The notes under the pieces were generated by a model. That model saw nothing but the letters and a program-made list of their open reading frames with translations, searched no databases and had not been told where the DNA came from. A stretch of DNA of 64,000 nucleotides from JABDGV01 sp964577935. Lineage in GTDB: Bacteria > Chlamydiota > Chlamydiia > Chlamydiales > FEN-1388. This document shows, piece after piece, positions 52,044 to 61,489 of this stretch. Every line of letters begins with the position of its first letter. Position 1 is the stretch's first letter. The stretch is from NCBI GenBank assembly GCA_964577935.1, contig CAZOAJ010000006.1, positions 62,001-126,000 on the forward strand, written 5' to 3'. The position numbers and the translations under genes were made by a program.

Positions 52044-52853
52044 ATGAAAAAAAGAGAGCTTATAGAAATCGACCCAAATTGTTTGATTCCCAATCGATTC
52101 CAGCCCAGGAGGGTTTTTGATCAAAATGAGCTTCAGGAGCTAGCTCAATCAATAAAAATGAATGGACTTTTGCAGCCGCCCATTATTGCGGATCTTTATG
52201 GAGGTCAGGAGCGTCAGTTTGAAATTATCGCCGGAGAGCGCAGAGTGCAGGCCTGCCGATTGCTTCAACTTCCAGTAATTCCCGCGCTTTTAGTCGAAAT
52301 GACGGATCAAGAACGGCTTGAATCTGCACTCATCGAAAATGTGCAGCGAGTCGATCTCAATCCGCTTGAAATAGCGCTTGCTTTGAAAAAAATGGCTGAT
52401 GAATTGAACCTTGATCAAGAAGAGATTGCCCAGAGGGTTGGGAAAAAACGATCTACAGTATCAAATTTTATTCGACTCCTTCAGCTGCCGGAAGAGATGC
52501 AAGTCGAAGTTTCCAAGGGGGTTGTCTCAATGGCCCATGCGAAGCTTATACTGTCATGCGATTGCAAAAAGCTACAGGATCATCTCTTTCAATCAATTCT
52601 AAAAAATGGCACCACCATTAAAGGATGTCTTCAAATTATCAATGAGTGGAATCGAAAGAAGGATTTTGAAAAAGATAATAAGAAGGACATTCATGTGAGA
52701 GATGCAGAAAAAATGCTGGAACGACGCTTGGGAACGAAAGTACTGCTTTCATGTTCTGGAAAAAACCAAGAAATGCATGGAGAAGTTTCGATATCATTTT
52801 ATTCTCTTGATGACCTTCAGCGGCTTTTTGAAGTCTTAGGAGTCCAAGAATAA
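52044..52853 (+). CDS. parB: Chromosome-partitioning protein ParB
   Basis: 269 residues from ATG 52044, preceded by TATAGGAACA; a longer frame from 51903 runs antisense into the neighbour and is rejected. ParB/Spo0J motifs: PNRFQPRRVF, AQSIKMNGLLQPPII, FEIIAGERRVQACRLL (CTP-binding GERR), ESALIENVQRVDLNPLEIA, and the helix-turn-helix LDQEEIAQRVGKKRSTVSNFIRLL. A C-terminal dimerisation region ends in LQRLFEVLGVQE. No parA is adjacent and no parS-like palindrome (TGTTTCACGTGAAACA) was noticed in the window. In Chlamydia a parB gene follows the suf cluster; here it is separated from it. Confidence 0.93.
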   Translation: MKKRELIEIDPNCLIPNRFQPRRVFDQNELQELAQSIKMNGLLQPPIIADLYGGQERQFEIIAGERRVQACRLLQLPVIPALLVEMTDQERLESALIENVQRVDLNPLEIALALKKMADELNLDQEEIAQRVGKKRSTVSNFIRLLQLPEEMQVEVSKGVVSMAHAKLILSCDCKKLQDHLFQSILKNGTTIKGCLQIINEWNRKKDFEKDNKKDIHVRDAEKMLERRLGTKVLLSCSGKNQEMHGEVSISFYSLDDLQRLFEVLGVQE

Positions 52854-52916
52854 TGTATGCAAAATAATAGGATCGGGACTATGCATGAATAAATTGAAAA
52901 AAGCTCTTCACTCTAT

Positions 52917-53978
52917 ATGAATTTTGACTATGTGGGCTGTATTATTGCGTTGTGTGTTGTTATCTGGAGATGGAAATCTCATATTAAGCCCGTCAAGTCT
53001 TGGTTTCTTTCCTCTGTCGAGCTTATTGCAGATCCAAAAGCTGGAAATATAGTTAAAAAAATAAGCCTTCTTCTGAGTCAAGTCATTCTATTCATGCTTA
53101 TTGTTGCGCTCGCAAATCCACAAATTCCTCTTTTTTGGTTCGTTTCTGGGCCTTCAAGATCTATGCCCACTGAGGGGCGAGTCTTGCTTTTTGATATTGA
53201 TGTTTCAGGATCTATGGAAGAGCCATTTGTTGGTGATAGAGGTTCTTCTGTTCAATCCCAGAAAAATTCAAAAATTGAAGTTGCAAAAAAGACTCTTGAG
53301 TCTATTGTTAAGGCAGTTTCAAGTGGCGATGAAGGGAGGCAGCATTTATTTGGTCTTTCTCATTTTGCTAGAGCGAGTTTTGTTGATTGTCCCTTGACCT
53401 ATGATCAATCATATTTGTTGAAAAAGGCTTCAGAGCTTACTCCTGTACAAGCTTCCTTTATGGATGGGACTGAACTTGGGTATGCGCTCTTTAAGAGTAT
53501 ACAGGAAGTTCTTGCAACAAGGAAACTTGCACAGCAACTAGGGACTATTTCTATTCCTCTTGATAGTCAGGCTATTATAATCATCACTGACGGTATTGAA
53601 GATCCTCATCCCCTCGATAAGCAGGATCAATTTCGCTCAATGCCGCTTCGACAATCTCTACAGATGTCAAAAGAGGCACAAATTCGAGTTTACTTTATCT
53701 CGGTTGAAACGCAAGGGGATGCCGATTTTCAAGAGGCTTTAAATACTATTGCTTCCTGGGTTGAAGAGACGAAAGGTCGGCTTTTTAAAGTTGGTCCTAA
53801 TTTTCCTATTGAACAAGTTGTTCAATCTATCAAAGAGCTTGAATCAAGTAAGCTTCCTCCAATATCCCCGCCTCCGCTGACTCGGATATCATTACGGTGG
53901 CTTTGCGTTCTTGGAGCAACGATCCTTTTGTTCTTGAAGCTTTTATTTGATCTTATTGTTTTTAGAGGGTGCTCATGA
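52917..53978 (+). CDS. batA: BatA-like VWA-domain membrane protein
   Basis: 353 residues. Two N-terminal hydrophobic segments flank a short loop (about 5-20 and 45-65), then a von Willebrand A domain with the MIDAS motif DIDVSGSMEEP (about residue 96), MDGTELGYAL with the conserved Thr, and IIIITDGIEDP; a C-terminal membrane helix ends the protein (LRWLCVLGATILLFLKLLFDLIVF). This is the BatA layout. Start ATG overlaps the stop of an 11-codon leader frame (52885-52920). First gene of a four-gene operon; the partner MoxR ATPase and DUF58 gene usually found with bat genes are not in the window. Confidence 0.85.
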   Translation: MNFDYVGCIIALCVVIWRWKSHIKPVKSWFLSSVELIADPKAGNIVKKISLLLSQVILFMLIVALANPQIPLFWFVSGPSRSMPTEGRVLLFDIDVSGSMEEPFVGDRGSSVQSQKNSKIEVAKKTLESIVKAVSSGDEGRQHLFGLSHFARASFVDCPLTYDQSYLLKKASELTPVQASFMDGTELGYALFKSIQEVLATRKLAQQLGTISIPLDSQAIIIITDGIEDPHPLDKQDQFRSMPLRQSLQMSKEAQIRVYFISVETQGDADFQEALNTIASWVEETKGRLFKVGPNFPIEQVVQSIKELESSKLPPISPPPLTRISLRWLCVLGATILLFLKLLFDLIVFRGCS

Positions 53979-56626
53979 GGCTAAATATGCTCATAACTTT
54001 CCTCATGCTTTTTCTTATAGCTTTAATCTTTATAGCTTCTTTGATTGTCAGGAAAAGATCTCAAAATCTTGATGCTCTTTTACAGGTTAATCCAGGGGTT
54101 TCTCCAATACAGAGATGGCTAAATTTCTCTTTTGCTTTTCTGCTTCTTTCACTCTATTTTGCTTTTAATCCAACCCCTGAAGTTATAGATAAAAAAAATG
54201 CTATAAAACAGGTAAAAGGAGGCGATAAGGGCCAACAGGAGAGTCTAGTTCATCATTTGCCATCTGAACAATGGGCGGCTGTTATCGATGTAAAAAGCGC
54301 AGATATGCTTTCTCGCGCTCGATTTTTAGCACGTGAGGAGGCGCAAATCTATAGTGGGTTTCCTATTTCTTTATATCAAATTCAAGAGAGTTCAATCGAA
54401 TTGATTGTTCCACCTACATATGATCTGCTCTACTTTCAACTTCTTCTTGAAATTTTAGAAAGTCCTTCTTCTCGGCTCGATCCTGAAGTGGCGCTCAAAC
54501 GCATATTTCAAACTATTTCAACACAAAAATATGAGCCTCTCCTCAACATTACAGTCTACACCGACCAGAGCGAGAAATATCAGCATCCATTTCAAGGCAT
54601 CCAAATAATCGATGTGCGGCCTTCCGATTTTACTTCTGCACAACAATTGGAAAAATCAACCTTGGCGTCGCTTAAGCCATATCATACGAATGAAAAACAG
54701 GCTCCTCTAAATAAAAATTTTGAGCGAAAAGAGTTTTTAGGACATCAAATAATGCCTCTCATTCTGATTTCTCTGGCGCTGCTTCTCATTTTCCAAGGAG
54801 TATGCCCAAAAAAAATGCTCTTGATCGCTATCCTGTTTAGTTCCGCCGCTTTCAGCCCCTCTTTTGTAATAGGCCAAGAGACTATATCCATTGGCCCTGA
54901 TGTAACATCGATCATACATTCGGCTGATCATTATTATGCTCAAGGAGATTATCAAGAGGCACTTAATATATTAAGAGGTGCTTTCAATGCGACTCAGGAT
55001 GTAAACAGTCAAGCCTATCTTCTCTGGAATATAGCTCTTAATGAAGCATGTATTAAGGATGTTGATAACGCATTAAATACCTTGGATCAGGTTGAAGAAA
55101 GAGTATCCAAAAATAATCAAATGGATTTTGAAGCGGAGATCTCTTTTTTACGCGAGTATGTACTTTATCTTCAGACTCAAGAAGCCCTCAAAACCCCGGA
55201 TATCGAAAACCTAATTTCTATCATTAATGAATCTCAGAAAATACCTAATATTTCGCCTCAATTTCAGAACTGGCTGATGATTGTTGCATGTCAGCTTCAG
55301 AGCAGTACAAGGTTGAAAAACTTTACATTTTCAAAGGCCAGTAGTGTGCTTGAGGGGCGCATACACAACTGTGCTCTTTCTTTTTTATGCCAAAACACAC
55401 AAAAAGATCTGTTGTTACAAAGCCTGCAGAGGGAGGTAGAGGCTTGGAATACATTATTTTCTGCTTATCTCCCCTATCAGCTGGGATTGTATCCTCCAAA
55501 AGTTCAGACATATCTCTTATCAAAAATAGCCTTTGACTCAGACGCCGACAGTATTCAGTCTCTTTATGAGATGTATCTTTCCTCGTTGTTTTTAGAACAA
55601 GAAGACTTTGTGCAGGGAATGCAGAACCTGCTAGGAGTCTATGTGCAATCAGCTCTATGGAATGAAAAAGTTCAGTCAAAATCTATTTCCAGCAAGATTT
55701 TGCTGCAAACGCTTCCCTTTCAGCGGATTGCTAAAATATTTATTGAGGGATTGTTTGAGGCCTATTCAATTCCATTTCAGGGGCTTTTTAGCCAAGACTG
55801 CTCCTTTGCATCCGCTTTAGCTGATTATTCTGTTTTTACTTTGCTTTTTCCACAGAAATTGCGTTTTTATAGTCTACTGCAGGCTCTTTTAGGCGAACAA
55901 TCTCAAGATGTTTTATTGCGTGCTTATTCAATTATAGGAATTAAGTTAAACGTAAAAGAGGTGACTCCTGAAGAGATGAAAAATGCTCTTATAGATCGAT
56001 GGATAGAAAATAGCCAGATAGCCTATCCGTCGATGAAAGATCTGTTTCTGAAGCTTGCTAAGATTTCAAAAGAACGCTCGATTTCTCAACTCAGACATTC
56101 TCCTCTACCCATGTGTCTACGCCTTTTATCTAGCGTTCCTGCTCCGTCTGAGCTTCGCTCAAATGGGAGTGCATATATAGATCAGGTTCTCCCATTTTTT
56201 CAGATAGCGATACAAACTCCATTTGATCCTAATATCTCGAATACGCTTTCTGAATGGATTAAAGGGCTGGCCATATGTCTTGATCCTATTTCGTTCTCCG
56301 ATAATGAAAAAGCTCAGATCGTTTCAGCACTTCAGTCGATGCTTAATGCTTCCGGTATTCTCTCAACTATTGCAGGAAATTGGGAAGGCGAGAAGCGCAC
56401 TTGGCAAGATCCAATGGCAATTATTTTAGATAAGACTGAAGTAATATATGAAATATTAAATCAGAAGCCTCAGGTAAATATTCCTCCTCCCTCTGTGAAA
56501 AAACAAACTGCTAATACCTCAGGGGATAGCTTTTATGATCCTATTCATTTGTATAAAATGCTTGAACTACGAGATAGAGAGCTTTTGAATCAATTTCTTA
56601 ATATGCAAAATAGGGGTGCCAAGTGA
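53975..56626 (+). CDS. Fused BatB/BatC-like protein with degenerate VWA domain
   Basis: 883 residues from the ATG at 53975, which overlaps the batA stop (ATGA). N-terminal helices (LITFLMLFLIALIFIASLIV and FSFAFLLLSLYFAF) are followed by a domain placed like a VWA (WAAVIDVKSADMLSRARFLA) in which the metal-binding D-x-S-x-S is lost (D-V-K-S). A third helix at about 245-265 is followed by a signal-like helix and TPR units (SADHYYAQGDYQEALNILRGAF). The rest (about 400-880) is helical and unrecognised. I read it as a BatB-like part fused to a BatC-like TPR part. Confidence 0.7.
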   Translation: MRLNMLITFLMLFLIALIFIASLIVRKRSQNLDALLQVNPGVSPIQRWLNFSFAFLLLSLYFAFNPTPEVIDKKNAIKQVKGGDKGQQESLVHHLPSEQWAAVIDVKSADMLSRARFLAREEAQIYSGFPISLYQIQESSIELIVPPTYDLLYFQLLLEILESPSSRLDPEVALKRIFQTISTQKYEPLLNITVYTDQSEKYQHPFQGIQIIDVRPSDFTSAQQLEKSTLASLKPYHTNEKQAPLNKNFERKEFLGHQIMPLILISLALLLIFQGVCPKKMLLIAILFSSAAFSPSFVIGQETISIGPDVTSIIHSADHYYAQGDYQEALNILRGAFNATQDVNSQAYLLWNIALNEACIKDVDNALNTLDQVEERVSKNNQMDFEAEISFLREYVLYLQTQEALKTPDIENLISIINESQKIPNISPQFQNWLMIVACQLQSSTRLKNFTFSKASSVLEGRIHNCALSFLCQNTQKDLLLQSLQREVEAWNTLFSAYLPYQLGLYPPKVQTYLLSKIAFDSDADSIQSLYEMYLSSLFLEQEDFVQGMQNLLGVYVQSALWNEKVQSKSISSKILLQTLPFQRIAKIFIEGLFEAYSIPFQGLFSQDCSFASALADYSVFTLLFPQKLRFYSLLQALLGEQSQDVLLRAYSIIGIKLNVKEVTPEEMKNALIDRWIENSQIAYPSMKDLFLKLAKISKERSISQLRHSPLPMCLRLLSSVPAPSELRSNGSAYIDQVLPFFQIAIQTPFDPNISNTLSEWIKGLAICLDPISFSDNEKAQIVSALQSMLNASGILSTIAGNWEGEKRTWQDPMAIILDKTEVIYEILNQKPQVNIPPPSVKKQTANTSGDSFYDPIHLYKMLELRDRELLNQFLNMQNRGAK

Positions 56627-58353
56627 AGACCCTTGATAAATTTTATAAAAGTATTCGCTATCTTGGGTGTGTCAGTATTCTTTTCATGACCCCTTTGGGT
56701 TTAATCCTGTTTTCACCAAATCAGCTTGCAGCACAAGAGCTGTCAGTTAATGTTCCGGCTACTGTTACAATTAAAGTAAATCCCTTGGATGCTGTATCGG
56801 GAAGACCTGTATCAGTTCAAATAGATATCGTCCGAACTAAAAACCAGCCTGTTGATGTCACGAGTTTTGTGTGTAATGGAACGCCATTGCAGGTCAAGCT
56901 TCTTCGAGAAGAGTCGAAGGCACCTACAGAGCTGTTTTCAGTAGAAGATCAAGATATTTTAGTTGTCAGTACCTACGCTACAAATCTCGGGATGCTACCT
57001 GTAGGTGTTCAAACATTTGGACCCCTCCAGGTCACAGTCGGGGGAATACCTATTCAATCAAATGTTGCCACCTTTCAGGTGTCATCTCCAGTAAAGTCAG
57101 ATCGGTTTCAGCTCCAAACAAGCGTTCGACCTTCACGAGTATATATAGGTCAAATAGTTGAGTTTGCCTATCAAATTCTCTTCTATGATCCAATTCAAAC
57201 CACGACTGAAGAGCTGCCGCTCTTTTCATTGCCTCAGTTCCAATACGAAGGAAGTCCAGTTGCAGAAACCTCGTTGCAAGGAGACGCAACAATCCAAAAG
57301 ATAACCTTAAAAGGTAGAGCTCTTTCTGATGGAATAGTGGAGGTTCCAAGATCATTGGTTGAGGGGTTTGTAAGGCGTGATGATCCTACAACTGGTGTTA
57401 CTTTAGTTCCTCCTCTATTGCAGGCTACAAGCCCTGAATTTTCTTTTACCGTTCAGCCTCTTCCTGCAAACGCGCCTGCTGATTTTACGGGTGCCTTTGG
57501 AGCTTTTGTATTGCGAGGAAGAGTTCTTGGTAATAACGAGATTCGAGTAGGCGAACCATTTACTCTTGAAATTACAGCTTCAGGACGAGGTGATTTAAGT
57601 TCTTTAACCCTCTCTAAATTATTGCAAAGCAATCAGCTTAAAGGTGCATTTTCCCTTTCTGAAAAGCAAGCTTCTGAGATCGTTGATACGACTAAACGAT
57701 TTTTGTATGAATGCACACTTATCGATCCAGATATTTCGATTTTTCCTGAAATAACGCTTTATTCATTTGATCCAGAAAGCGGCCAGTACCTCGCAATGCG
57801 TATGCCTTCAATACAGCTCAATGTAAAGCTCGATGAGCAAGCTGAATCTCGTTCTAAACAAGATTTGGGAGTATCTGTACGAACTCGTGAATTTGTTGAG
57901 CCATTACAGGGGTCTCTCGAGCGAGTCTCGATTCCTATATATATTTTACTCTTTACTCCTATCGCATGTGGCCTTGTATTTGCTCTTCAGAAGTTTTTTT
58001 TGAATCGTAGAGAAAAAAACTTGAAACAGGAAGAGAGATCAGGATATTTGCTCATGCTTCATGCGCTAAAACAACGATTATCTCCTACTAAAAGTCTACC
58101 AATGGTAAAGAAAGCTCTTATCTTGCGGATGAGAGAATCGGGATTGATCACAAATCAGATCGACGAGACGAGTCAGCTCTCTTCTTCAGGCATTGTTGGT
58201 GAGGTAAAGCAAGTGCTTGAAAAGATAGATCAAGTTCTCTACGAGAAGAATCGAAAAGAAATTACTCCAGAAATGTTTGAAGAGGCTTCTCGTTTATTTA
58301 CAAAAATATCAAGGTATACAATGGACCAACGTGAAGATGAGACTGATCTATGA
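56623..58353 (+). CDS. batD: BatD-like protein
   Basis: 576 residues starting GTG at 56623, overlapping the previous stop. A signal peptide (LGCVSILFMTPLGLILFSPNQLAAQ) precedes a large periplasmic beta-rich region typical of BatD (VPATVTIKVNPLDAVSGRPVSVQIDIV, FQLQTSVRPSRVYIGQIVEFAYQILFYD, ANAPADFTGAFGAFVLRGRVLGNNEIRVGEPFTLEI). A membrane helix at about 443-462 (IPIYILLFTPIACGLVFALQ) is followed by a cytoplasmic helical tail. BatD is a membrane partner of the VWA proteins in a complex linked to envelope stress tolerance. Confidence 0.88.
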   Translation: MKTLDKFYKSIRYLGCVSILFMTPLGLILFSPNQLAAQELSVNVPATVTIKVNPLDAVSGRPVSVQIDIVRTKNQPVDVTSFVCNGTPLQVKLLREESKAPTELFSVEDQDILVVSTYATNLGMLPVGVQTFGPLQVTVGGIPIQSNVATFQVSSPVKSDRFQLQTSVRPSRVYIGQIVEFAYQILFYDPIQTTTEELPLFSLPQFQYEGSPVAETSLQGDATIQKITLKGRALSDGIVEVPRSLVEGFVRRDDPTTGVTLVPPLLQATSPEFSFTVQPLPANAPADFTGAFGAFVLRGRVLGNNEIRVGEPFTLEITASGRGDLSSLTLSKLLQSNQLKGAFSLSEKQASEIVDTTKRFLYECTLIDPDISIFPEITLYSFDPESGQYLAMRMPSIQLNVKLDEQAESRSKQDLGVSVRTREFVEPLQGSLERVSIPIYILLFTPIACGLVFALQKFFLNRREKNLKQEERSGYLLMLHALKQRLSPTKSLPMVKKALILRMRESGLITNQIDETSQLSSSGIVGEVKQVLEKIDQVLYEKNRKEITPEMFEEASRLFTKISRYTMDQREDETDL

Positions 58354-59126
58354 GATTAATCTTCTTACTCCTGATTTCAGTCACTTCTTTAATATATGCC
58401 GATTTCAAAAAGAAATCGCCTGAAACGGAGAGTTTCTCCCAGCTTAATACCTACACTCCTTTATCGATGTATCAAGAAGCGATTTCATCGACTTCCCCGA
58501 TTGTTCAAAATAAGCTATTAAATGAAGCTCTGATGGGCTATTTGAATTCAAAGCCACAAACTCCATCTGCGATATGGCACTTTAATGTTGGGTGCTGTTT
58601 TTTGGCCCTTCATTCCCCAGGCCCTGCGATTTTTCATTTTTTGCAGGCTAAAAAGATCGACCCTTTTATTCCCCAGGTGGATAGGGCTTTGATCAGAGCG
58701 CGATTAGAAGCAAATCTTCCGGCAGACGTAGAAGATTTCACGTCAGCTTGGTTATTGCCTGAGATTTCTCTTCCAATCGGAGAAATTATCTTTCTTGTCT
58801 CATGCCTCTCCGCCTTTTTTGTGGCTTCCTTAAGCCTTTATTTAAAAAACCAAAGCTTGACTTCCGTATCAAAATATTTAGCCTCTTTCTCAATTTTAGT
58901 AGGTTTTTGGCTCTTGCTGAGATTTATGGCTCCTCTTGAAGGCGTTGTTGTAGGACCTGAAAAATTGAAAACAATGTCATTAGATAAGAATTTATCAAGA
59001 GCGCTTTTACCGGGCGAAGTTGTTGAAGTCCTTCATGTCCTTGGAAGCTCTATCCAGATAAAAACAGCTGAAGGTGATGTAGGAATGGTTTCAAACAAAA
59101 ATTGTTGGATAATTTCTGTGGATTGA
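58350..59126 (+). CDS. BatE-like protein (TPR, two membrane helices, SH3-like end)
   Basis: 258 residues, overlapping batD by four bases (ATGA). A signal peptide (LIFLLLISVTSLIYA), a TPR-like region (SAIWHFNVGCCFLALHSPGPAIFHFLQAKKIDPFIPQVDRALIRARLE), two membrane helices (IGEIIFLVSCLSAFFVASLSLYL; LASFSILVGFWLLLRF) and a C-terminal SH3-like segment (LLPGEVVEVLHVLGSSIQIKTAEGDVGMVSNKNCWII). Same build as BatE of Bacteroidetes and spirochaetes. Ends the operon. Confidence 0.8.
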   Translation: MRLIFLLLISVTSLIYADFKKKSPETESFSQLNTYTPLSMYQEAISSTSPIVQNKLLNEALMGYLNSKPQTPSAIWHFNVGCCFLALHSPGPAIFHFLQAKKIDPFIPQVDRALIRARLEANLPADVEDFTSAWLLPEISLPIGEIIFLVSCLSAFFVASLSLYLKNQSLTSVSKYLASFSILVGFWLLLRFMAPLEGVVVGPEKLKTMSLDKNLSRALLPGEVVEVLHVLGSSIQIKTAEGDVGMVSNKNCWIISVD

Positions 59127-59156
59127 TTTTTTTAAACAATATATCGAGTAAGTATA

Positions 59157-60227
59157 ATGTTTTTTCTTAGTGGTCTTGCAAAGCCAACACTCCATTTTTT
59201 CGATTCTTACAATGCTCTAGAAGGTAATGAGTGGCAAATAGCTCAATTAGAGATCCCGCTTGATTGTGTGAAACCAGATGAAGAATGTCTTAACAAATCT
59301 CTTAAGAGATTTGTTTTTGTTAGAAAAGATGATTCTGGATCTATTTGGAACCGGTCAATAGGCTTTATTTCAACTTTCATGAGTTCTTTTTTTGAGTATA
59401 AAGTTGAAACAATGCAAGGGGTGTTTTGCATTAAAAAAAACTCTTTATATCGATATGAAGATATACAACTTCAACTTGAAGAAAAGATATCTCGGATTTT
59501 TTTTGATGCTATTCCAGAGGTTTGCCTTCATTCGCTTTATTCAGTCGATGATAATACCTCGGAATTAAGCTACATTAGACGAGAAAAGAAGCTTCTCAAT
59601 TCTCTAAAAAATAATGACGTAAAATCACTTGAAGACGTGCTAGCCTCGTATATGCACGAGGATGATTGGATCTCTTATTTTCATGAGATACTTTTTCTTG
59701 CAAAAACGACAAATTCAGTTTCATGCCTAAAAGATGCCATTAACCCTCTTTTGAAGGAAATAGAAGGAAATCTTGAAATTGCGCTTAAAAAATCACATCT
59801 TTCTGGGTTTGTTGTTGATAGAAACCAATTCAGTCAAAATTCTCTAAGCGGTCCTTTCTTGGATGCGCAATTACGTATGCTTGCAAGAATTCACTCATTT
59901 TTTTCAGGAATTGGACTCCCATTATTCATAGAGGGATTTATTAAGAAAAACTGTAATAATGGAGCAATTCCTTTATTGGCGAATCCTTGGAATCCCGAGG
60001 AAGATCTTGTCCAAGGAGCTCAATTGGATGGTGATATCTCTTCTGCTTTGATAAAAATTAGGGAGATCGAAGCCTCTCTTTTTTCTCGTACACATGAAAT
60101 TAACCAGATGGTGATCGATCAAGGTAGTGCTCAAATAGAGGTAGAACACCTTCATGGAGGATCTCATGAAATCTCCGTATGTACAATCGATGCCGAGAAA
60201 GTAAATCTGATGCTCAAAAAGAAGTGA
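59157..60227 (+). CDS. Hypothetical protein, unrecognised
   Basis: 356 residues, cytoplasmic in character, no signal peptide. Mixed alpha/beta with Glu/Asp/Lys-rich helical regions (YIRREKKLLNSLKNNDVKSLEDVLASYMHEDDW) and a late hydrophobic patch (RMLARIHSFFSGIGLPLFIEGFI). No motif or family recognised. It begins 30 bases after the bat operon and its stop overlaps a GTG for a small frame. Confidence 0.6.
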   Translation: MFFLSGLAKPTLHFFDSYNALEGNEWQIAQLEIPLDCVKPDEECLNKSLKRFVFVRKDDSGSIWNRSIGFISTFMSSFFEYKVETMQGVFCIKKNSLYRYEDIQLQLEEKISRIFFDAIPEVCLHSLYSVDDNTSELSYIRREKKLLNSLKNNDVKSLEDVLASYMHEDDWISYFHEILFLAKTTNSVSCLKDAINPLLKEIEGNLEIALKKSHLSGFVVDRNQFSQNSLSGPFLDAQLRMLARIHSFFSGIGLPLFIEGFIKKNCNNGAIPLLANPWNPEEDLVQGAQLDGDISSALIKIREIEASLFSRTHEINQMVIDQGSAQIEVEHLHGGSHEISVCTIDAEKVNLMLKKK

Positions 60228-60367
60228 ATTTTTCAAAATTTCGACGAAGAGAAAGTCTGTTCGATATCTCTTTGTCAAAGTTCAGTGAGAACTCTTTCTT
60301 TAGGGGGGGGGATTTAGAACCATTGGACGTTACCTATTCAAGAATTGATCTTTTACTCATGATGTAA
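60224..60367 (+). CDS. Candidate small gene (48 residues) with a G9 tract
   Basis: A GTG overlaps the preceding stop (GTGA), and the frame VNFSKFRRRESLFDISLSKF... continues for 48 codons to the TAA at 60365-60367. It contains nine consecutive G at 60302-60310. No clear ribosome site and no recognisable domain. It may be a coupled small gene or an extension of the previous protein lost by a frameshift. Confidence 0.3.
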   Translation: MNFSKFRRRESLFDISLSKFSENSFFRGGDLEPLDVTYSRIDLLLMM

Positions 60368-60428
60368 TTGCTGTGAAATTTTGTAAGATGGCACAATAGT
60401 TGTAACAAATTAATTAAGCAGGGTCATT

Positions 60429-61466
60429 ATGGAATTAGGCACGAAAGCGTTATACAACTCTGTTCGATTTCGCGCCTTGCAAGAAGGAGATGATATTCAT
60501 TCTCGTGACTCTAACTCATGGAAAGTGGCTAATTATCGAAACTATAGCCTTGAACAATTGTTTCTAGAACTTTCTAAACTCGGACGTACGCTTGATAAAG
60601 AGACTTTTCTTGCCTACTCTGAGGAGTGTGATTCTCCTGAAGACTTGCTTAATTTATTCGTTCTTGAGCCTGATGAGGAAAATCCAGAAGCGGTAGATCA
60701 ATTCTATCTTATTCTCTTTGAGCTTTGGAGACGGCTTATTCCAGAGCGGCCTTCAATCACAATTCTATGTGATGAACTAGATCAAAATATCTTAGCGTAT
60801 GACCTTGGCGAAGGAGATTCTGAGCCTGTTTTAGAATCGACTGAAGCATTATTTGAGGTTATTCAGAGGAATGTTGACGAAGGAATGCCTTCTCAAGAAG
60901 CTTTTAAAGCTATTGAAGCTCATTGCGCTCATGATCTTAGGCGATTTTATACCGATTTTATTCTTGATCTGCTCGATGAAGGCGCTGAAAAAGATGCCGA
61001 AGAGCTCTTTTTTAAACTATCACCTCTGCTAGAGTTGTCTCCATGGGCGCTTCTCATTCAGGCTCGATTCATTGCAAAGCAATCTCCGAAAAAAGCATCA
61101 TCGCTTCTAAAACAAGCTTTGCATCTAACGGATAAAGGAGCTATGCAAATAGGGTTCTATGCTGAGGCCACGCAGGCTCTTAGATGGATTGAAGACGATT
61201 CACTATGTGCTCCAATCTTAGATGCCGGGTATCGCGCGATTAAGTCCTGGGAAGATGTAATTACCTACCTTGAGATTTTATCTGATTTTGTCTCCTTTTA
61301 TGACCTAGATCAACTCGACGCTCGAGTGCAGAAAATAACTTTTGAAATAGAAGAAAAAATGACTGCAAACAAGCAGAAAGTGACTGCTTCACTTCCAGAT
61401 CATTTGATGAAAAGTATTCAGAGTCTTTCAAAAGATATTCTGGAAGCTATTAAGATGAGTAGTTAG
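60429..61466 (+). CDS. Acidic helical protein, unknown function
   Basis: 345 residues, strongly acidic and almost entirely helical (FLELSKLGRTLDKETFLAYSEECDSPEDLLNLFVLEPDEEN, DLLDEGAEKDAEELFFKLSPLLELSPWALLIQARFIAKQSPKKASSLLKQALHL) with TPR-like pairs of helices in the second half. A GCAGGG ribosome site precedes the ATG by eight bases. No family recognised; a protein-protein interaction role is likely. The convergent metallophosphoesterase ends 23 bases away. Confidence 0.7.
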   Translation: MELGTKALYNSVRFRALQEGDDIHSRDSNSWKVANYRNYSLEQLFLELSKLGRTLDKETFLAYSEECDSPEDLLNLFVLEPDEENPEAVDQFYLILFELWRRLIPERPSITILCDELDQNILAYDLGEGDSEPVLESTEALFEVIQRNVDEGMPSQEAFKAIEAHCAHDLRRFYTDFILDLLDEGAEKDAEELFFKLSPLLELSPWALLIQARFIAKQSPKKASSLLKQALHLTDKGAMQIGFYAEATQALRWIEDDSLCAPILDAGYRAIKSWEDVITYLEILSDFVSFYDLDQLDARVQKITFEIEEKMTANKQKVTASLPDHLMKSIQSLSKDILEAIKMSS

Positions 61467-61489
61467 GCAATAACTCTAGCTGGGAAAAT

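Noticed and set aside
52044..52853. parS site near parB
   Set aside because: No TGTTTCACGTGAAACA-like palindrome was found; a few half-similar TTCACG strings lie inside coding regions.
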